Shown: positions 1-6,362 of the stretch, in pieces
Numbering within the stretch: position 1 is the stretch's first letter
Layout of the letters: each line of letters starts with the position of its first letter
From: a virus
Virus record (IMG/VR): IMGVR_UViG_3300021963_000508
Location: 1-28,902 of that record
Direction: 5' to 3' (one strand)
Length of the DNA: 28,902 bases
Made by a program: the position numbers and the translations under genes
Notes under the pieces: generated by a model
Seen by the model: only the letters and a program-made list of their open reading frames with translations
Databases searched by the model: none
Told to the model about the DNA's origin: nothing

Positions 1-1
1 C

Positions 2-142
2 CGTGCTGCCAGTGGCAAGCCGGATGACTGGCACTACCTGCCCGCGATTGCCGCCGCCCTGCGAGCTGCTGCGGATCAACTCGATCATCCCACTTCAGCC
101 CATACGCTTTACGCTTTTGCTGATGAGCTTGAAGCCCAGTAG
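2..142 (+). CDS. 3' end of a hypothetical gene (partial)
   Basis: An open frame enters from the left edge and stops at TAG 140-142, leaving 46 residues. The visible part is helical and alanine-rich (DDWHYLPAIAAALRAAADQL, then a second helix ending DELEAQ). No function is recognised. It converges on the small minus-strand gene ending at 152, only 9 bases away, with no terminator between them. It could be a phage gene or, if the left prophage border lies here, a host gene. Confidence 0.55.
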   Translation, partial: RAASGKPDDWHYLPAIAAALRAAADQLDHPTSAHTLYAFADELEAQ

Positions 143-151
143 TCATTACCT

Positions 152-352
152 CTAGTCCATGTATTTTTCTACACTTTCAGAAAAAGCCCACATTTCATCT
201 GCGTAACCAGACCTTGCTACTGGCGTTCCTTCTGGAACGTAATCACGAATGGCCCGAGCAAAAGCAATAAGATTGGCCTCGCTGAACTGAACGCAGCTAC
301 TAAATGCGTCTGCGTATTCGTACATCAGATTGATAATTTCTTGGTCAGTCAT
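152..352 (-). CDS. hypothetical small protein downstream of integrase
   Basis: This 66-residue acidic protein is not recognised. It has a helical middle (NLMYEYADAF, then NLIAFARAIRDYV) and no membrane segment. The ATG at 352 shares a base with the integrase stop (TGA 354-352, giving TGATG), so translation is probably coupled to int. A GTG one codon upstream is the only other start. The position just after int would suit an excision or integration accessory protein, but no helix-turn-helix is visible, so that is a guess. Confidence 0.6.
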   Translation of the reverse strand: MTDQEIINLMYEYADAFSSCVQFSEANLIAFARAIRDYVPEGTPVARSGYADEMWAFSESVEKYMD

Positions 353-1266
353 CACAGCACCGGCATCTCATATTCCTTCGTCACATTGACGTAGTGCTTC
401 CAGATCACTTCTGAACTGTTGCCTGCCCACTTGGCCGCCTGAGCCACGGGGATTCCACCCTCGATCCACCGGCTGATTGCTGTGTGGCGCAGGTCATAAG
501 GGCGATAACGGTGGGCGGTCAGCTCCGCCATGTGCAGCTCTTTAGCGCGGTCATAAAAGAACGACTGGAACGCATAGCGGTTGTAGGGGAAGACGTATTC
601 ACCCTGCTGGGGCGCGGCGTCCAAGATTTCCAAACATCGAGCGTTCAGCGGCACACTGCGTTTCTTGTTTGTCTTGGTGCTGTTCTTTAGGCCGTGGGTC
701 AGCGTGAAATTCGAGTGGACGAGCACACGGCTGTCTTTGATGTCATCCCAGCGCATCGCCCGCACCTCGCCGGTCCGCATGGCGGTCTGCAGCATGAACT
801 CGGCATAGAGCGACCATTTCTGCTTCAGCTCCCGTGCCTCAAACGCGGCCAACAGCAGTGCCACCTCGTTGCGTGGGATGACGATGATCTCCTCATCGGC
901 TTGGGGTGGCTTGGGCATCCGAAACGTACTGATCGGATTGCGCGGCAGGTAGGCAATGTCCTCACTCGACGCCCACCTGTACAGCGATTTGACGTACATG
1001 GCCACACGGCGACTGGCCTTCACCGGCTGCTGGGTCAACACCCACGTCATGATCTGGCGCCCCTCGTTCAAATCTGTGATCGGGCACCGCTGGATCCACT
1101 TGCTGACCTGCCTGTAATCAGCGGCCATGGTGGTCGGGTGGACGGTGGTGCTGCGCTCCAGACGGAACTCGGCCCATGTTTCCTGAAGTGTCTTGGGCAC
1201 GGTAGTCTTTGGCAAAGGGCTGGGTAGGATACACCAAGATCCATACCGCTGGCGTATCGTGTTCAT
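352..1266 (-). CDS. int: tyrosine recombinase / phage integrase
   Basis: Site-specific recombinase that would insert and excise the phage genome. From the ATG at 1266 it has 304 residues. An N-terminal arm-binding segment (MNTIRQRYGSW) is followed by a core-binding helical domain (about residues 30-120, including RRVAMYVKSLYRWASSED) and a catalytic domain. Visible catalytic residues are Arg169 in RTGEVR, lysines in KTNKKR, Arg260 in PYDLRHTA, and the Tyr292 nucleophile in WKHYVN. The usual HxxR histidine is Tyr (YDLR), and the second His/Trp position appears to be Asn (WAGN). The frame is open back to 1377 but the region 1267-1377 looks like the antisense of the next gene, so the internal ATG is preferred. 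The style resembles integrases of marine and freshwater cyanobacterial prophages (recalled, not searched). Confidence 0.9.
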   Translation of the reverse strand: MNTIRQRYGSWCILPSPLPKTTVPKTLQETWAEFRLERSTTVHPTTMAADYRQVSKWIQRCPITDLNEGRQIMTWVLTQQPVKASRRVAMYVKSLYRWASSEDIAYLPRNPISTFRMPKPPQADEEIIVIPRNEVALLLAAFEARELKQKWSLYAEFMLQTAMRTGEVRAMRWDDIKDSRVLVHSNFTLTHGLKNSTKTNKKRSVPLNARCLEILDAAPQQGEYVFPYNRYAFQSFFYDRAKELHMAELTAHRYRPYDLRHTAISRWIEGGIPVAQAAKWAGNSSEVIWKHYVNVTKEYEMPVL

Positions 1267-1789
1267 CCTCGACGGCAGGCCGCTTGCCCCAGACGTGGCG
1301 TTCACGGACCCCAAGACGGGCGTGCGGTACCCGGCAAATTTTTTGCGCTTGAGCACGCCTGCAGAACGCGCCGCCATCGGGATCGAAGAAGTGCCCGACC
1401 CTCCGGTTTACGACCAGCGGTTCTACTGGGGCTATGACGACAAAGGCAAGCTGATTCCAAAAGATCACGCACAGCTCGTTGACCAGTGGGTCGCCCAGAC
1501 CCGCACGACTGCCAACACGCTGCTGGCTCCTACCGACTGGATCATCATCCGCGAGGCCGACAACGGCAAACCGGCTGATCCGATGCTGAAGGCTTGGCGC
1601 GAAGAGATCCGACTGGCAACCGGCCAGAAAAACGCAGAAATCAACGCAACGCTGGACACGCCGGCTTTGGCCGCATACATTACGGGCGCTGACTATCCCG
1701 TGTGGCCAGTTGACCCTTACGCTCCTATTCCTCCTCAGCCTGTACCTGCTGATGATGTGGAGCCTGCTGGCGATGGCGAAGAAGGCTGA
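1259..1789 (+). CDS. tail fibre / tail fibre assembly-like protein
   Basis: A 176-residue protein starting at GTG 1259 (FILDGRPLAPDVAF). It contains the recurrent phage block YDQRFYWGYDDKGKLIPK followed by a helical part (DHAQLVDQWVAQTRTTANTL, then TDWIIIREADNG). The tail is proline-rich (PVWPVDPYAPIPPQPVP) and ends acidic. Phage proteins with this LxPTDWxxxRxxDxGxP block are usually annotated as tail fibre, tail fibre assembly or DUF4376-like proteins; that link is from memory. The frame is open upstream to a TTG at 1193, but that stretch is antisense to int, and the family normally begins close to FILDG. There is no clear ribosome-binding site. It heads a plus-strand run leading into the lysis genes. 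Confidence 0.7.
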   Translation: MFILDGRPLAPDVAFTDPKTGVRYPANFLRLSTPAERAAIGIEEVPDPPVYDQRFYWGYDDKGKLIPKDHAQLVDQWVAQTRTTANTLLAPTDWIIIREADNGKPADPMLKAWREEIRLATGQKNAEINATLDTPALAAYITGADYPVWPVDPYAPIPPQPVPADDVEPAGDGEEG

Positions 1790-1929
1790 TGGCGGTTAAA
1801 AGCAAGGTTGGTACAGCCAAGGTTGAGTTCAAGTCTGGACCGCCTAAAACCACGCGCCAAGGGTATGGGCAACAATCACGCCCACGTCGTCGCGGCAAAA
1901 AGCCAATGCGCGGTCAAGGTCAAGGTTGA
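1789..1929 (+). CDS. 46-residue basic hypothetical protein
   Basis: A very basic 46-residue protein (MAVKSKVGTAKVEFKSGPPK ... RPRRRGKKPMRGQGQG). It is predicted to be disordered and rich in Lys, Arg, Gly and Gln. Its ATG overlaps the stop of the tail-fibre-like gene (TGATG at 1787-1791), and its own stop overlaps the next ATG in the same way. Similar tiny basic proteins occur next to tail and lysis genes in cyanophages (recalled). Function is unknown; nucleic-acid or envelope binding would fit the charge. Confidence 0.65.
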   Translation: MAVKSKVGTAKVEFKSGPPKTTRQGYGQQSRPRRRGKKPMRGQGQG

Positions 1930-2093
1930 TGGACGAGCGGACCCGAGAGAACTGGCAAAAAGTCAAGTCAACTCTTGAGGCCGCAGGCAAAACAAACAGT
2001 ATTTTTTATATCCGTGCTGTCGCAATATGTAAGGGTGGTTCAGATCCATTTGAGTCTGATCAGTCCAACTTGTCGTCAAGGTTGACCGAATAG
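1929..2093 (+). CDS. 54-residue hypothetical protein
   Basis: A 54-residue protein whose ATG overlaps the preceding stop (TGATG at 1927-1931). An amphipathic helix (RENWQKVKSTLEAAGK) is followed by a short segment, NSIFYIRAVAICKGGSDP, and a polar end. It looks like a soluble three-helix miniprotein. No family is recognised. The translational coupling on its 5' side supports it being a real gene. Confidence 0.55.
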   Translation: MDERTRENWQKVKSTLEAAGKTNSIFYIRAVAICKGGSDPFESDQSNLSSRLTE

Positions 2094-2124
2094 GATGTAA
2101 TGAGATTCAGGTTGACGCCCTGCA

Positions 2125-2367
2125 ATGGAGCACCACGAAGAGGTAACGGCGTCAGCTCCTAACCCATGGAATCAAGCTGTGCCGGCGTTGTTGACGGCTG
2201 CTGTTATTGGATTGGGCGGGTTATTTATGCAAGTTGCGAAGTTGGATCAATCTGTTAATACCGTTGCTGCTGATATTCAGGAACTTAAGAACGATTCAAA
2301 AGAGCGGTTGGCTGATCTTGAAGGTCGGGTTAGGCAAATTGAAATGACTATTGGCAGGCGTCAGTAA
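2125..2367 (+). CDS. holin-like small membrane protein
   Basis: An 80-residue protein with one clear membrane segment (about residues 18-36: VPALLTAAVIGLGGLFMQVA). A short polar N-terminus precedes it, and a charged coiled-coil tail follows (LDQSVNTVAADIQELKNDSK to the end). One hydrophobic span plus a cytoplasmic coiled coil is typical of many phage holins or haemolysin XhlA-like proteins. It sits a few hundred bases before the endolysin, where a holin is expected. No diagnostic holin motif is visible, so the assignment rests on topology and position. Confidence 0.6.
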   Translation: MEHHEEVTASAPNPWNQAVPALLTAAVIGLGGLFMQVAKLDQSVNTVAADIQELKNDSKERLADLEGRVRQIEMTIGRRQ

Positions 2368-2400
2368 TCCTCATACACTTGGGTTATCCGCTGATCTTTC

Positions 2401-2538
2401 ATGGATCCAACCACTGCTGCCGTTATTGCCATTGCGATTGCCGCAGGCTCTGAAATTATTGCTTTGCTGCCCGTCCGTGAAAACTCTTGGGTGCAGCTTC
2501 TGATGAAAGTGCTGAAGATGCTTTTCCCAAAGCGTTAA
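2401..2538 (+). CDS. 45-residue membrane protein, possible second holin or antiholin
   Basis: A 45-residue protein. The hydrophobic N-terminal helix (TTAAVIAIAIAAGSEIIALL) is followed by an amphipathic helix with a basic end (WVQLLMKVLKMLFPKR). Small proteins with the pattern SEIIxxxPxxxNSxVQ are recalled from many cyanophages, generally unannotated. Next to the holin-like gene, it may act in lysis. Its last 52 bases overlap the next open frame, and the heptamer TTTCCCA at 2523-2529 is in phase for a -1 slip into that frame. Confidence 0.6.
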   Translation: MDPTTAAVIAIAIAAGSEIIALLPVRENSWVQLLMKVLKMLFPKR

Positions 2539-2816
2539 GCGGGGAGACGGTATGGTTAGCGCGGTTTGGCCATAAGGATTGGCGTGCTTACCTGCGTAAG
2601 GCGGCACGGGACTATAAGTTTGAAAAAACGCTTGGTCCGAGGCTAGATCGCGCTGAAGCCGATTGGCACGCCAGTCAACCTGAAGCACCACTGCCAGTTG
2701 TCATCCACCACGAAATTGATGATGACCTGCAGACTGGTGATAGCCGCTTGTTGGGCGGCGCCATGAGTATTCACGCCCCTTGGACCGATGACGCAAAACA
2801 ACATCAGGCTGATTGA
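2487..2816 (+). CDS. hypothetical protein in the lysis cassette
   Basis: An open frame of up to 109 residues. The only start codon near its beginning is TTG at 2487, inside the preceding gene; the convincing part begins around 2540 (GETVWLARFGHKDWRAYLRK). The C-terminal half is acidic (HHEIDDDLQTGDSRLLGG). No family is recognised. The missing good start, plus a slippery heptamer in the upstream gene, raises the possibility that it is made as a -1 frameshift extension of the small membrane protein. Its end overlaps the endolysin start by 29 bases. Confidence 0.5.
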   Translation: MGAASDESAEDAFPKALSGETVWLARFGHKDWRAYLRKAARDYKFEKTLGPRLDRAEADWHASQPEAPLPVVIHHEIDDDLQTGDSRLLGGAMSIHAPWTDDAKQHQAD

Positions 2817-3837
2817 TCTGTTTCGGTTTTACAAGGGCTTGCCGCACCAGATGGCAGCGGTGACTGAACTAGAAGCTGTGATTGATAAGGCTAATCCGCA
2901 TATTCTTGGCCGTGACCAGCAGTGGTTTAAGACATGGAGCCAAGCCGGCTTTCAACAGGAGCATGATTTACAGCCAGCCCTTGATTTGATTAAACAGTGG
3001 GAGGGTTGCAGGCTAGAGGCGTATTTATGTCCGGCTGGTGTCTGGACGATTGGTTATGGCCATACAGGCTCTAGTGTGACGGAAGGATTGAAGATCACCC
3101 AAGCCGATGCTGACGCTTTGCTGCTGTCTGATGTTGAACGCTTTGCACGTGCCGTTGACAATCAAATCAGAATCAAGCTCAGCAACAATCAGCGTTGTGC
3201 GTTGATCAGCTTTGTTTTTAATGTTGGTGTTGGGGCGCTGCATGAAAGTACATTGCGTCGTCGGCTGAACAACGGTGAAGATCCGGTCAAAGTGGCCGTT
3301 GAAGAATTGCCGAGGTGGAACAAAGGTGACGGCAAAATCCTTGAGGGTTTGGTGCGCCGGCGTAAGGCTGAGGTGGATTTGTTCTGCCATGGCGTAAAGC
3401 CTTTGACGGATGACGTGAAGTTGACGCCTGACAAGCCGTTTACTTTTAACGTGACGCCAAACATTAAATACGGTGAGCTGGCATTAAACGAAGAGGCCAG
3501 ACGGTTTAACAAGCAATATCAATGTGATACGGCAATTTTGCTATGCAATTTTTTAGAAAAGGTGCGTACTGCTTTTAGCGGTAGACCCATTGTGATTACG
3601 AGCGGTTATCGGCCAGCCAAGATCAATGCTGCCGTTGGTGGTGCTTCTAAGTCGGAACATCTTTTTGATGCACCTGATACGGGCGCTGTTGATTTTTACG
3701 TTGATGGCGCCAGCATTTTTGCTGTACAGGATTGGGTGGATGGTCACTGGCCGTATAGCGTCGGATATGGTGCGGCAAAAGGTTTCGTACACCTCGGAAT
3801 CCGCCCCGGAAGACCTAGTGTCAAGTGGAATTATTAG
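2788..3837 (+). CDS. bifunctional endolysin: GH24 lysozyme plus M15 peptidase
   Basis: A 349-residue cell-wall hydrolase. Residues 1-65 form an N-terminal segment (LFRFYKGLPHQMAAV, QQWFKTWSQ) recalled from other cyanobacterial phage lysins. Residues about 66-200 are a phage lysozyme (GH24): Glu72 in QWEGCRLEAY, Cys81 and Thr87 in GVWTIGYGHT have exactly the E-8-D/C-5-T spacing of the T4 family, with Cys in the second position as in P1 Lyz. Residues about 215-349 look like an M15 D,D/L,D-peptidase: ITSGYRP, His291 in SKSEHLFD, Asp302 in AVDFYV, His335 in GFVHLGI, probably binding zinc. It should cut both glycan and peptide bonds of peptidoglycan. No signal peptide is seen, so release would need the upstream holin. 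ATG 2788 is the natural start. Confidence 0.9.
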   Translation: MTQNNIRLIDLFRFYKGLPHQMAAVTELEAVIDKANPHILGRDQQWFKTWSQAGFQQEHDLQPALDLIKQWEGCRLEAYLCPAGVWTIGYGHTGSSVTEGLKITQADADALLLSDVERFARAVDNQIRIKLSNNQRCALISFVFNVGVGALHESTLRRRLNNGEDPVKVAVEELPRWNKGDGKILEGLVRRRKAEVDLFCHGVKPLTDDVKLTPDKPFTFNVTPNIKYGELALNEEARRFNKQYQCDTAILLCNFLEKVRTAFSGRPIVITSGYRPAKINAAVGGASKSEHLFDAPDTGAVDFYVDGASIFAVQDWVDGHWPYSVGYGAAKGFVHLGIRPGRPSVKWNY

Positions 3838-3843
3838 GCTTCT

Positions 3844-4377
3844 GTGCTGCTTCCTGATTCAGAGATCCGTTCGCTGTGCCGTGAACACGCCCTGATCGTT
3901 CCGTTTATTGAAGATCGTTTGAACCCAGCCAGTTATGACGTGGCTTTGGGCGACAACATCATGATTGAAGTGGCGGAAACGTCCGAAATGATTCGGCACA
4001 GCATTAAGACGCACACGAAAGATGATCCGTACTGGCTGCAGCCCGGAGAGTTCATTCTTGCTGAAACGCAGGAGATGTTTAATTTGCCTGATAGCCCAGC
4101 GATTGCGGCGCAGTTTGTATTGAAATCAAGCCGTGCGAGGAGCGGTATTCAGCACATGCTTGCAGGCTTTTGTGATCCGGGATGGCACGGTAGCCGTTTG
4201 ACGCTTGAGCTTAAAAATGTACGGCAGAAGCATCGGATAGGTATTTGGCCTGATCTGTTAATTGGGCAAATGGTGTTCATGCCACTTTCCGATGATCCAG
4301 AACGGTCCTATGCCGAAGTTGGTCATTACAACAGGCATGAAACCGTGATGCCTTCTTGGGAAACTTTTAAGGCTTAG
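3844..4377 (+). CDS. dcd: dCTP deaminase (Dcd-like)
   Basis: A 177-residue enzyme of the dCTP deaminase/dUTPase superfamily, expected to convert dCTP to dUTP for thymidylate supply. Visible motifs are NPASYDVALGD (about 27-37), WLQPGEFILAET (64-75), LKSSRARSGI (93-102) and CDPGWHGSRLTLEL (about 109-122), where the Glu of LTLEL is the likely catalytic base. The start is GTG at 3844, six bases after the endolysin stop. The length is slightly below the usual 185-195, mainly at the C-terminus. It is odd to find a nucleotide-metabolism gene at the end of the lysis cassette; it is followed by a terminator and is probably co-transcribed with the lysin. Confidence 0.85.
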   Translation: MLLPDSEIRSLCREHALIVPFIEDRLNPASYDVALGDNIMIEVAETSEMIRHSIKTHTKDDPYWLQPGEFILAETQEMFNLPDSPAIAAQFVLKSSRARSGIQHMLAGFCDPGWHGSRLTLELKNVRQKHRIGIWPDLLIGQMVFMPLSDDPERSYAEVGHYNRHETVMPSWETFKA

Positions 4378-4412
4378 TCCGGTTAGTCCACTTAGCCTTG
4401 GTGGGGACGACG

Positions 4413-4442
4413 GGGCCGCTCGGTGGGTGGGCGGCTTTTTTC
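4413..4442 (+). terminator. rho-independent terminator after dcd
   Basis: Stem GCCGC (4415-4419) pairs with GCGGC (4431-4435), followed directly by a run of six T (4436-4441). It lies about 40 bases after the dcd stop and would end the plus-strand lysis transcript. No T-run is present for the opposite direction. Confidence 0.7.
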
Positions 4443-4446
4443 TTGT

Positions 4447-4617
4447 CTAGTGATCTGGCCCCTGTTCATGCCGCATGAAACAAGGAACGTGAGGGTCTTG
4501 CAGCAGGTGCAATGAAAATTCGCTCACGTAACGTTCTTCACACCATTGATGCGCTGATGCGGTGGTGCGGAACGGTCCGACCCGTGTACCGTCTGGCAGC
4601 TTGACGTAGTAAGTCAT
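4447..4617 (-). CDS. 56-residue hypothetical protein
   Basis: A short minus-strand frame with ATG at 4617 and TAG at 4449-4447. It encodes MTYYVKLPDGTRVGPFRTTA, then a helix (SAHQWCEERYVSEFSLHLLQ), and ends HEQGPDH. The beta-hairpin plus helix pattern (YVKLPDGTRxGPF) looks like a genuine phage miniprotein and explains a stretch that otherwise seems empty. No family is recognised. It converges on dcd, with the terminator between them. Confidence 0.55.
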   Translation of the reverse strand: MTYYVKLPDGTRVGPFRTTASAHQWCEERYVSEFSLHLLQDPHVPCFMRHEQGPDH

Positions 4618-4659
4618 TTGGTTTCAGTCGCTACTGTTTAAGTAACCAAGCGGTCGCTT

Positions 4660-4977
4660 GTGGTTGAGCACATTGACGGTTCAGAGCTTGTACCCAAACA
4701 CGAAGCAAAACGAAGGTTCCGCGATGCTGTTTTAGGTCATTTCAATTACCACTGTGCTTATTGTTTTGAACCGCTAGGACGGTCGCCAACGTTGGATCAT
4801 GTTGTGCCTAAGGCAAAAGGTGGCAACAGTGAACTAAATAATCTTGTTGCATGTTGTTTTGGGTGCAATATGTCCAAGGGGCATAAAGATTGGAGGGTTT
4901 GGTATAGGAGTTTGCCGTTTTGGTCAGAAATAGGTGAAGCCAGAATTATGGATTGGATTACACAAGATGATCATTAA
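4660..4977 (+). CDS. HNH endonuclease
   Basis: A 105-residue nuclease of the zinc-binding HNH type. It has a CxxC pair (Cys32, Cys35 in HCAYCFEPLG), the metal-binding DH (Asp46-His47 in TLDHVVPKAKGG), the Asn of LNNLVACC, and a second CxxC (Cys66, Cys69 in CFGCNMSKG). The start is GTG 4660. It could be a free-standing homing endonuclease or a packaging-associated HNH protein. It sits alone, away from the terminase, between a minus-strand small gene and the early operon, and its stop overlaps the stop of the converging gene (4974-4977). That isolation favours a mobile homing-type gene, with moderate confidence. Confidence 0.85.
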   Translation: MVEHIDGSELVPKHEAKRRFRDAVLGHFNYHCAYCFEPLGRSPTLDHVVPKAKGGNSELNNLVACCFGCNMSKGHKDWRVWYRSLPFWSEIGEARIMDWITQDDH

Positions 4978-5147
4978 GCGGCAGTCATTTGGTGTTGATA
5001 AACCTGTGCCTGCCAAAGATCACTGGAATAACGACACATACCCTTGTAACAAGTTCGGTAGTACATTTCACCACCGTCAGCAGGTTCTAAGGTTTCAATA
5101 AAACTGCCGTCGTCAAATTCAATTCGGCTCAGCACAATCGGTTCCAT
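4974..5147 (-). CDS. 57-residue hypothetical protein, last gene of the early run
   Basis: From ATG 5147 it encodes MEPIVLSRIEFDDGSFIETL, then EPADGGEMYYRTCYKGMCRY and a helical end. The beta-rich pattern (FDDGSxIxTxEPAxGGExYYR) resembles a recurring cyanophage miniprotein (recalled). The frame is open upstream to 5234, but that part is inside the preceding gene, so the internal ATG is preferred, leaving a 29-base overlap. Function is unknown. Its stop codon overlaps the HNH gene stop tail to tail, with no terminator visible. Confidence 0.55.
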   Translation of the reverse strand: MEPIVLSRIEFDDGSFIETLEPADGGEMYYRTCYKGMCRYSSDLWQAQVYQHQMTAA

Positions 5148-5499
5148 CGCTATACAAGCTGCAGAGGTTGGCGAAACGACCGTTCGGATAACTTTTGGCT
5201 TCTGGGAAACCAAGTGAACAGGCGTTACCTCCATTGTGGGCTAATAACGGTGCCCATTGGATGCAATCCCAGCAACGACGACCTGTAGGTTCAGGATCTT
5301 CTAAGGGTTCAAGCTTTTTACCTGCCCTGAAGGCTTGATAGATGTTGTTGGATCGGATAAAAGCTGTACGCAGGTCTGGTGTATGAAGGTCCACCTCTAT
5401 TTGTTGTTCCGGGTTAGGCCCGATACGCACACGACAACGCCAATTTTCAGCGAGGCTACGTCGCTCAAGAATCAGTCTGCCGTTTAAGAGGTGGATCAC
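5119..5499 (-). CDS. hypothetical protein with C-terminal cysteine domain
   Basis: A 126-residue protein. Residues 1-60 are a beta-rich basic segment (GRLILERRSLAENWRCRVRI, then QQIEVDLHTPDLRTAF). The C-terminal domain carries CWDC, GGNACSLGFPEA and RFANLCSLYS: four cysteines in a layout shared with the HTH protein at 6313-6648. This suggests a small zinc-binding fold. The start is GTG 5499, two bases after the upstream TGA (TGAGGTG). Function is unknown; DNA or protein binding is plausible. Confidence 0.6.
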   Translation of the reverse strand: MIHLLNGRLILERRSLAENWRCRVRIGPNPEQQIEVDLHTPDLRTAFIRSNNIYQAFRAGKKLEPLEDPEPTGRRCWDCIQWAPLLAHNGGNACSLGFPEAKSYPNGRFANLCSLYSDGTDCAEPN

Positions 5500-5500
5500 C

Positions 5501-5734
5501 TCATTCTTCCTCCCCGTATGCAGGTTCGTGGAACAGGCGCTCTAGGTCAAATGCATCTGGCATCATTTCAGCGTCTGAACGGCCTTCACAGCATGGATCG
5601 TTGTAATCCCTGACGATGTAAGTCAGTGGTGTACCACGCATCCGAACTTGCAAAGTACCGACACGAGGGCTATGGGCAAGGATGGCTAGGGCTTTGTTTT
5701 CCAGCCAGTTTAAAAATGGTGCTTGAACCTTCAT
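5501..5734 (-). CDS. 77-residue hypothetical protein
   Basis: A 77-residue protein with a helical start (FLNWLENKALAILAHSPRVG), a beta-rich middle (TLQVRMRGTPLTYIVRDY) and an acidic end (DAFDLERLFHEPAYGEEE). No family is recognised. The start ATG 5734 overlaps the stop of the previous gene (ATGA), indicating coupled translation within the leftward operon. Confidence 0.55.
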   Translation of the reverse strand: MKVQAPFLNWLENKALAILAHSPRVGTLQVRMRGTPLTYIVRDYNDPCCEGRSDAEMMPDAFDLERLFHEPAYGEEE

Positions 5735-6003
5735 TGCTCGCGCCAGCCTTCCATCAGGTGTTTAATCATTAGGGTAATGGCAATATCAGCGTTACGCTTA
5801 GCCACGCCACTGTCAAGGCTGTGAGTAGCCCGAACAATGTCATTGTGCAAAGCCTTGTAATCAAGATCACGGAAGTTTGTTGCCAAAAATTGCCTGAACT
5901 CATCCCATAAGCCGGTGTACAGGTTGTCGTTGCGTCCTTTTTCTTGATAGATGTTTTCAAGGAAATCAGCGCGGCGCTGGTCAAGTTGAACGGGATTCAG
6001 CAT
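5731..6003 (-). CDS. 90-residue helical hypothetical protein
   Basis: From ATG 6003 it encodes an all-helical, charged 90-residue protein (LDQRRADFLENIYQEKGR, GLWDEFRQFLATNFRDLDY, and DIAITLMIKHLMEGWREQ at the end). A GTG at 6042 would add 13 residues. No family is recognised. It overlaps both neighbours in the leftward run. A soluble helical early phage protein of this type could bind a host target, but nothing specific supports a role. Confidence 0.5.
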   Translation of the reverse strand: MLNPVQLDQRRADFLENIYQEKGRNDNLYTGLWDEFRQFLATNFRDLDYKALHNDIVRATHSLDSGVAKRNADIAITLMIKHLMEGWREQ

Positions 6004-6181
6004 GTTGTTGAGCAAGGGTGAAGGCTTCGGAATAGGTGTCACAGAATGGTCCCCACCAAACGGCTAGGCCATCCCAACACCATGGGCGATAACCAGACCA
6101 CAAACCGTAGCCAGTCCAGTCAGCTCCATAGCAGGGGTGCTTAGGGCTGTCGTAACGCGGTTGGGTCGCTTTGATCATCAT
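5981..6181 (-). CDS. 66-residue tryptophan-rich hypothetical protein
   Basis: From ATG 6181 (or the next ATG at 6178) it encodes 66 residues unusually rich in Trp, Tyr, Gly and Pro: HPCYGADWTGYGLWSGYRPW, then CWDGLAVWWGPFCDTYSEAF, and a short helix. Six tryptophans in about 25 residues suggest a compact sandwich-like or lipid-interacting segment. No family is recognised. A longer frame to 6256 runs into the neighbouring gene and is not preferred. Confidence 0.5.
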   Translation of the reverse strand: MMIKATQPRYDSPKHPCYGADWTGYGLWSGYRPWCWDGLAVWWGPFCDTYSEAFTLAQQHAESRST

Positions 6182-6362
6182 TCGCCAGTGGGCAATGACT
6201 GCTTTGGTAGCGAATAAATGGTTGCAGTGCAGCGTACATACGAGCTGGGCTGTCAATGGTTAATTCATTGAAACGATCTGCCCAGTATTCGTCTAAGCAG
6301 TCTTGCAAGACCTCAGCGATTTCCGTGATACAGATCACAGATGGCTGCGAAGGATGGCTCAT
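6141..6362 (-). CDS. 73-residue hypothetical protein
   Basis: From ATG 6362 it encodes 73 residues, mainly helical (ITEIAEVLQDCLDEYWADRF, SPARMYAALQPFIRYQ) with a polar tail. The upstream part of the frame (to 6521) lies inside the HTH gene and lacks protein-like character. It overlaps the HTH gene by about 50 bases and the next gene by about 40. No family is recognised. Confidence 0.5.
   Translation of the reverse strand: MSHPSQPSVICITEIAEVLQDCLDEYWADRFNELTIDSPARMYAALQPFIRYQSSHCPLANDDQSDPTALRQP

Noticed and set aside
1-151. tRNA gene or attachment site at the left edge next to int
   Set aside because: No cloverleaf or CCA-end pattern could be found, and no direct repeat with another part of the window was recognised, so no att site is called.
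694-1227. Plus-strand open frame of 177 codons opposite the integrase
   Set aside because: It is entirely antisense to a well-supported integrase, has no recognisable motif, and is a product of GC-rich codon structure on the other strand.
1118-1468. Minus-strand open frame of 116 codons extending over the tail-fibre-like gene
   Set aside because: It overlaps both int and the tail gene in a third frame and shows no family pattern.
4378-4660. Empty intergenic gap after dcd
   Set aside because: It is not empty: it contains the terminator and a 56-residue minus-strand frame at 4447-4617.
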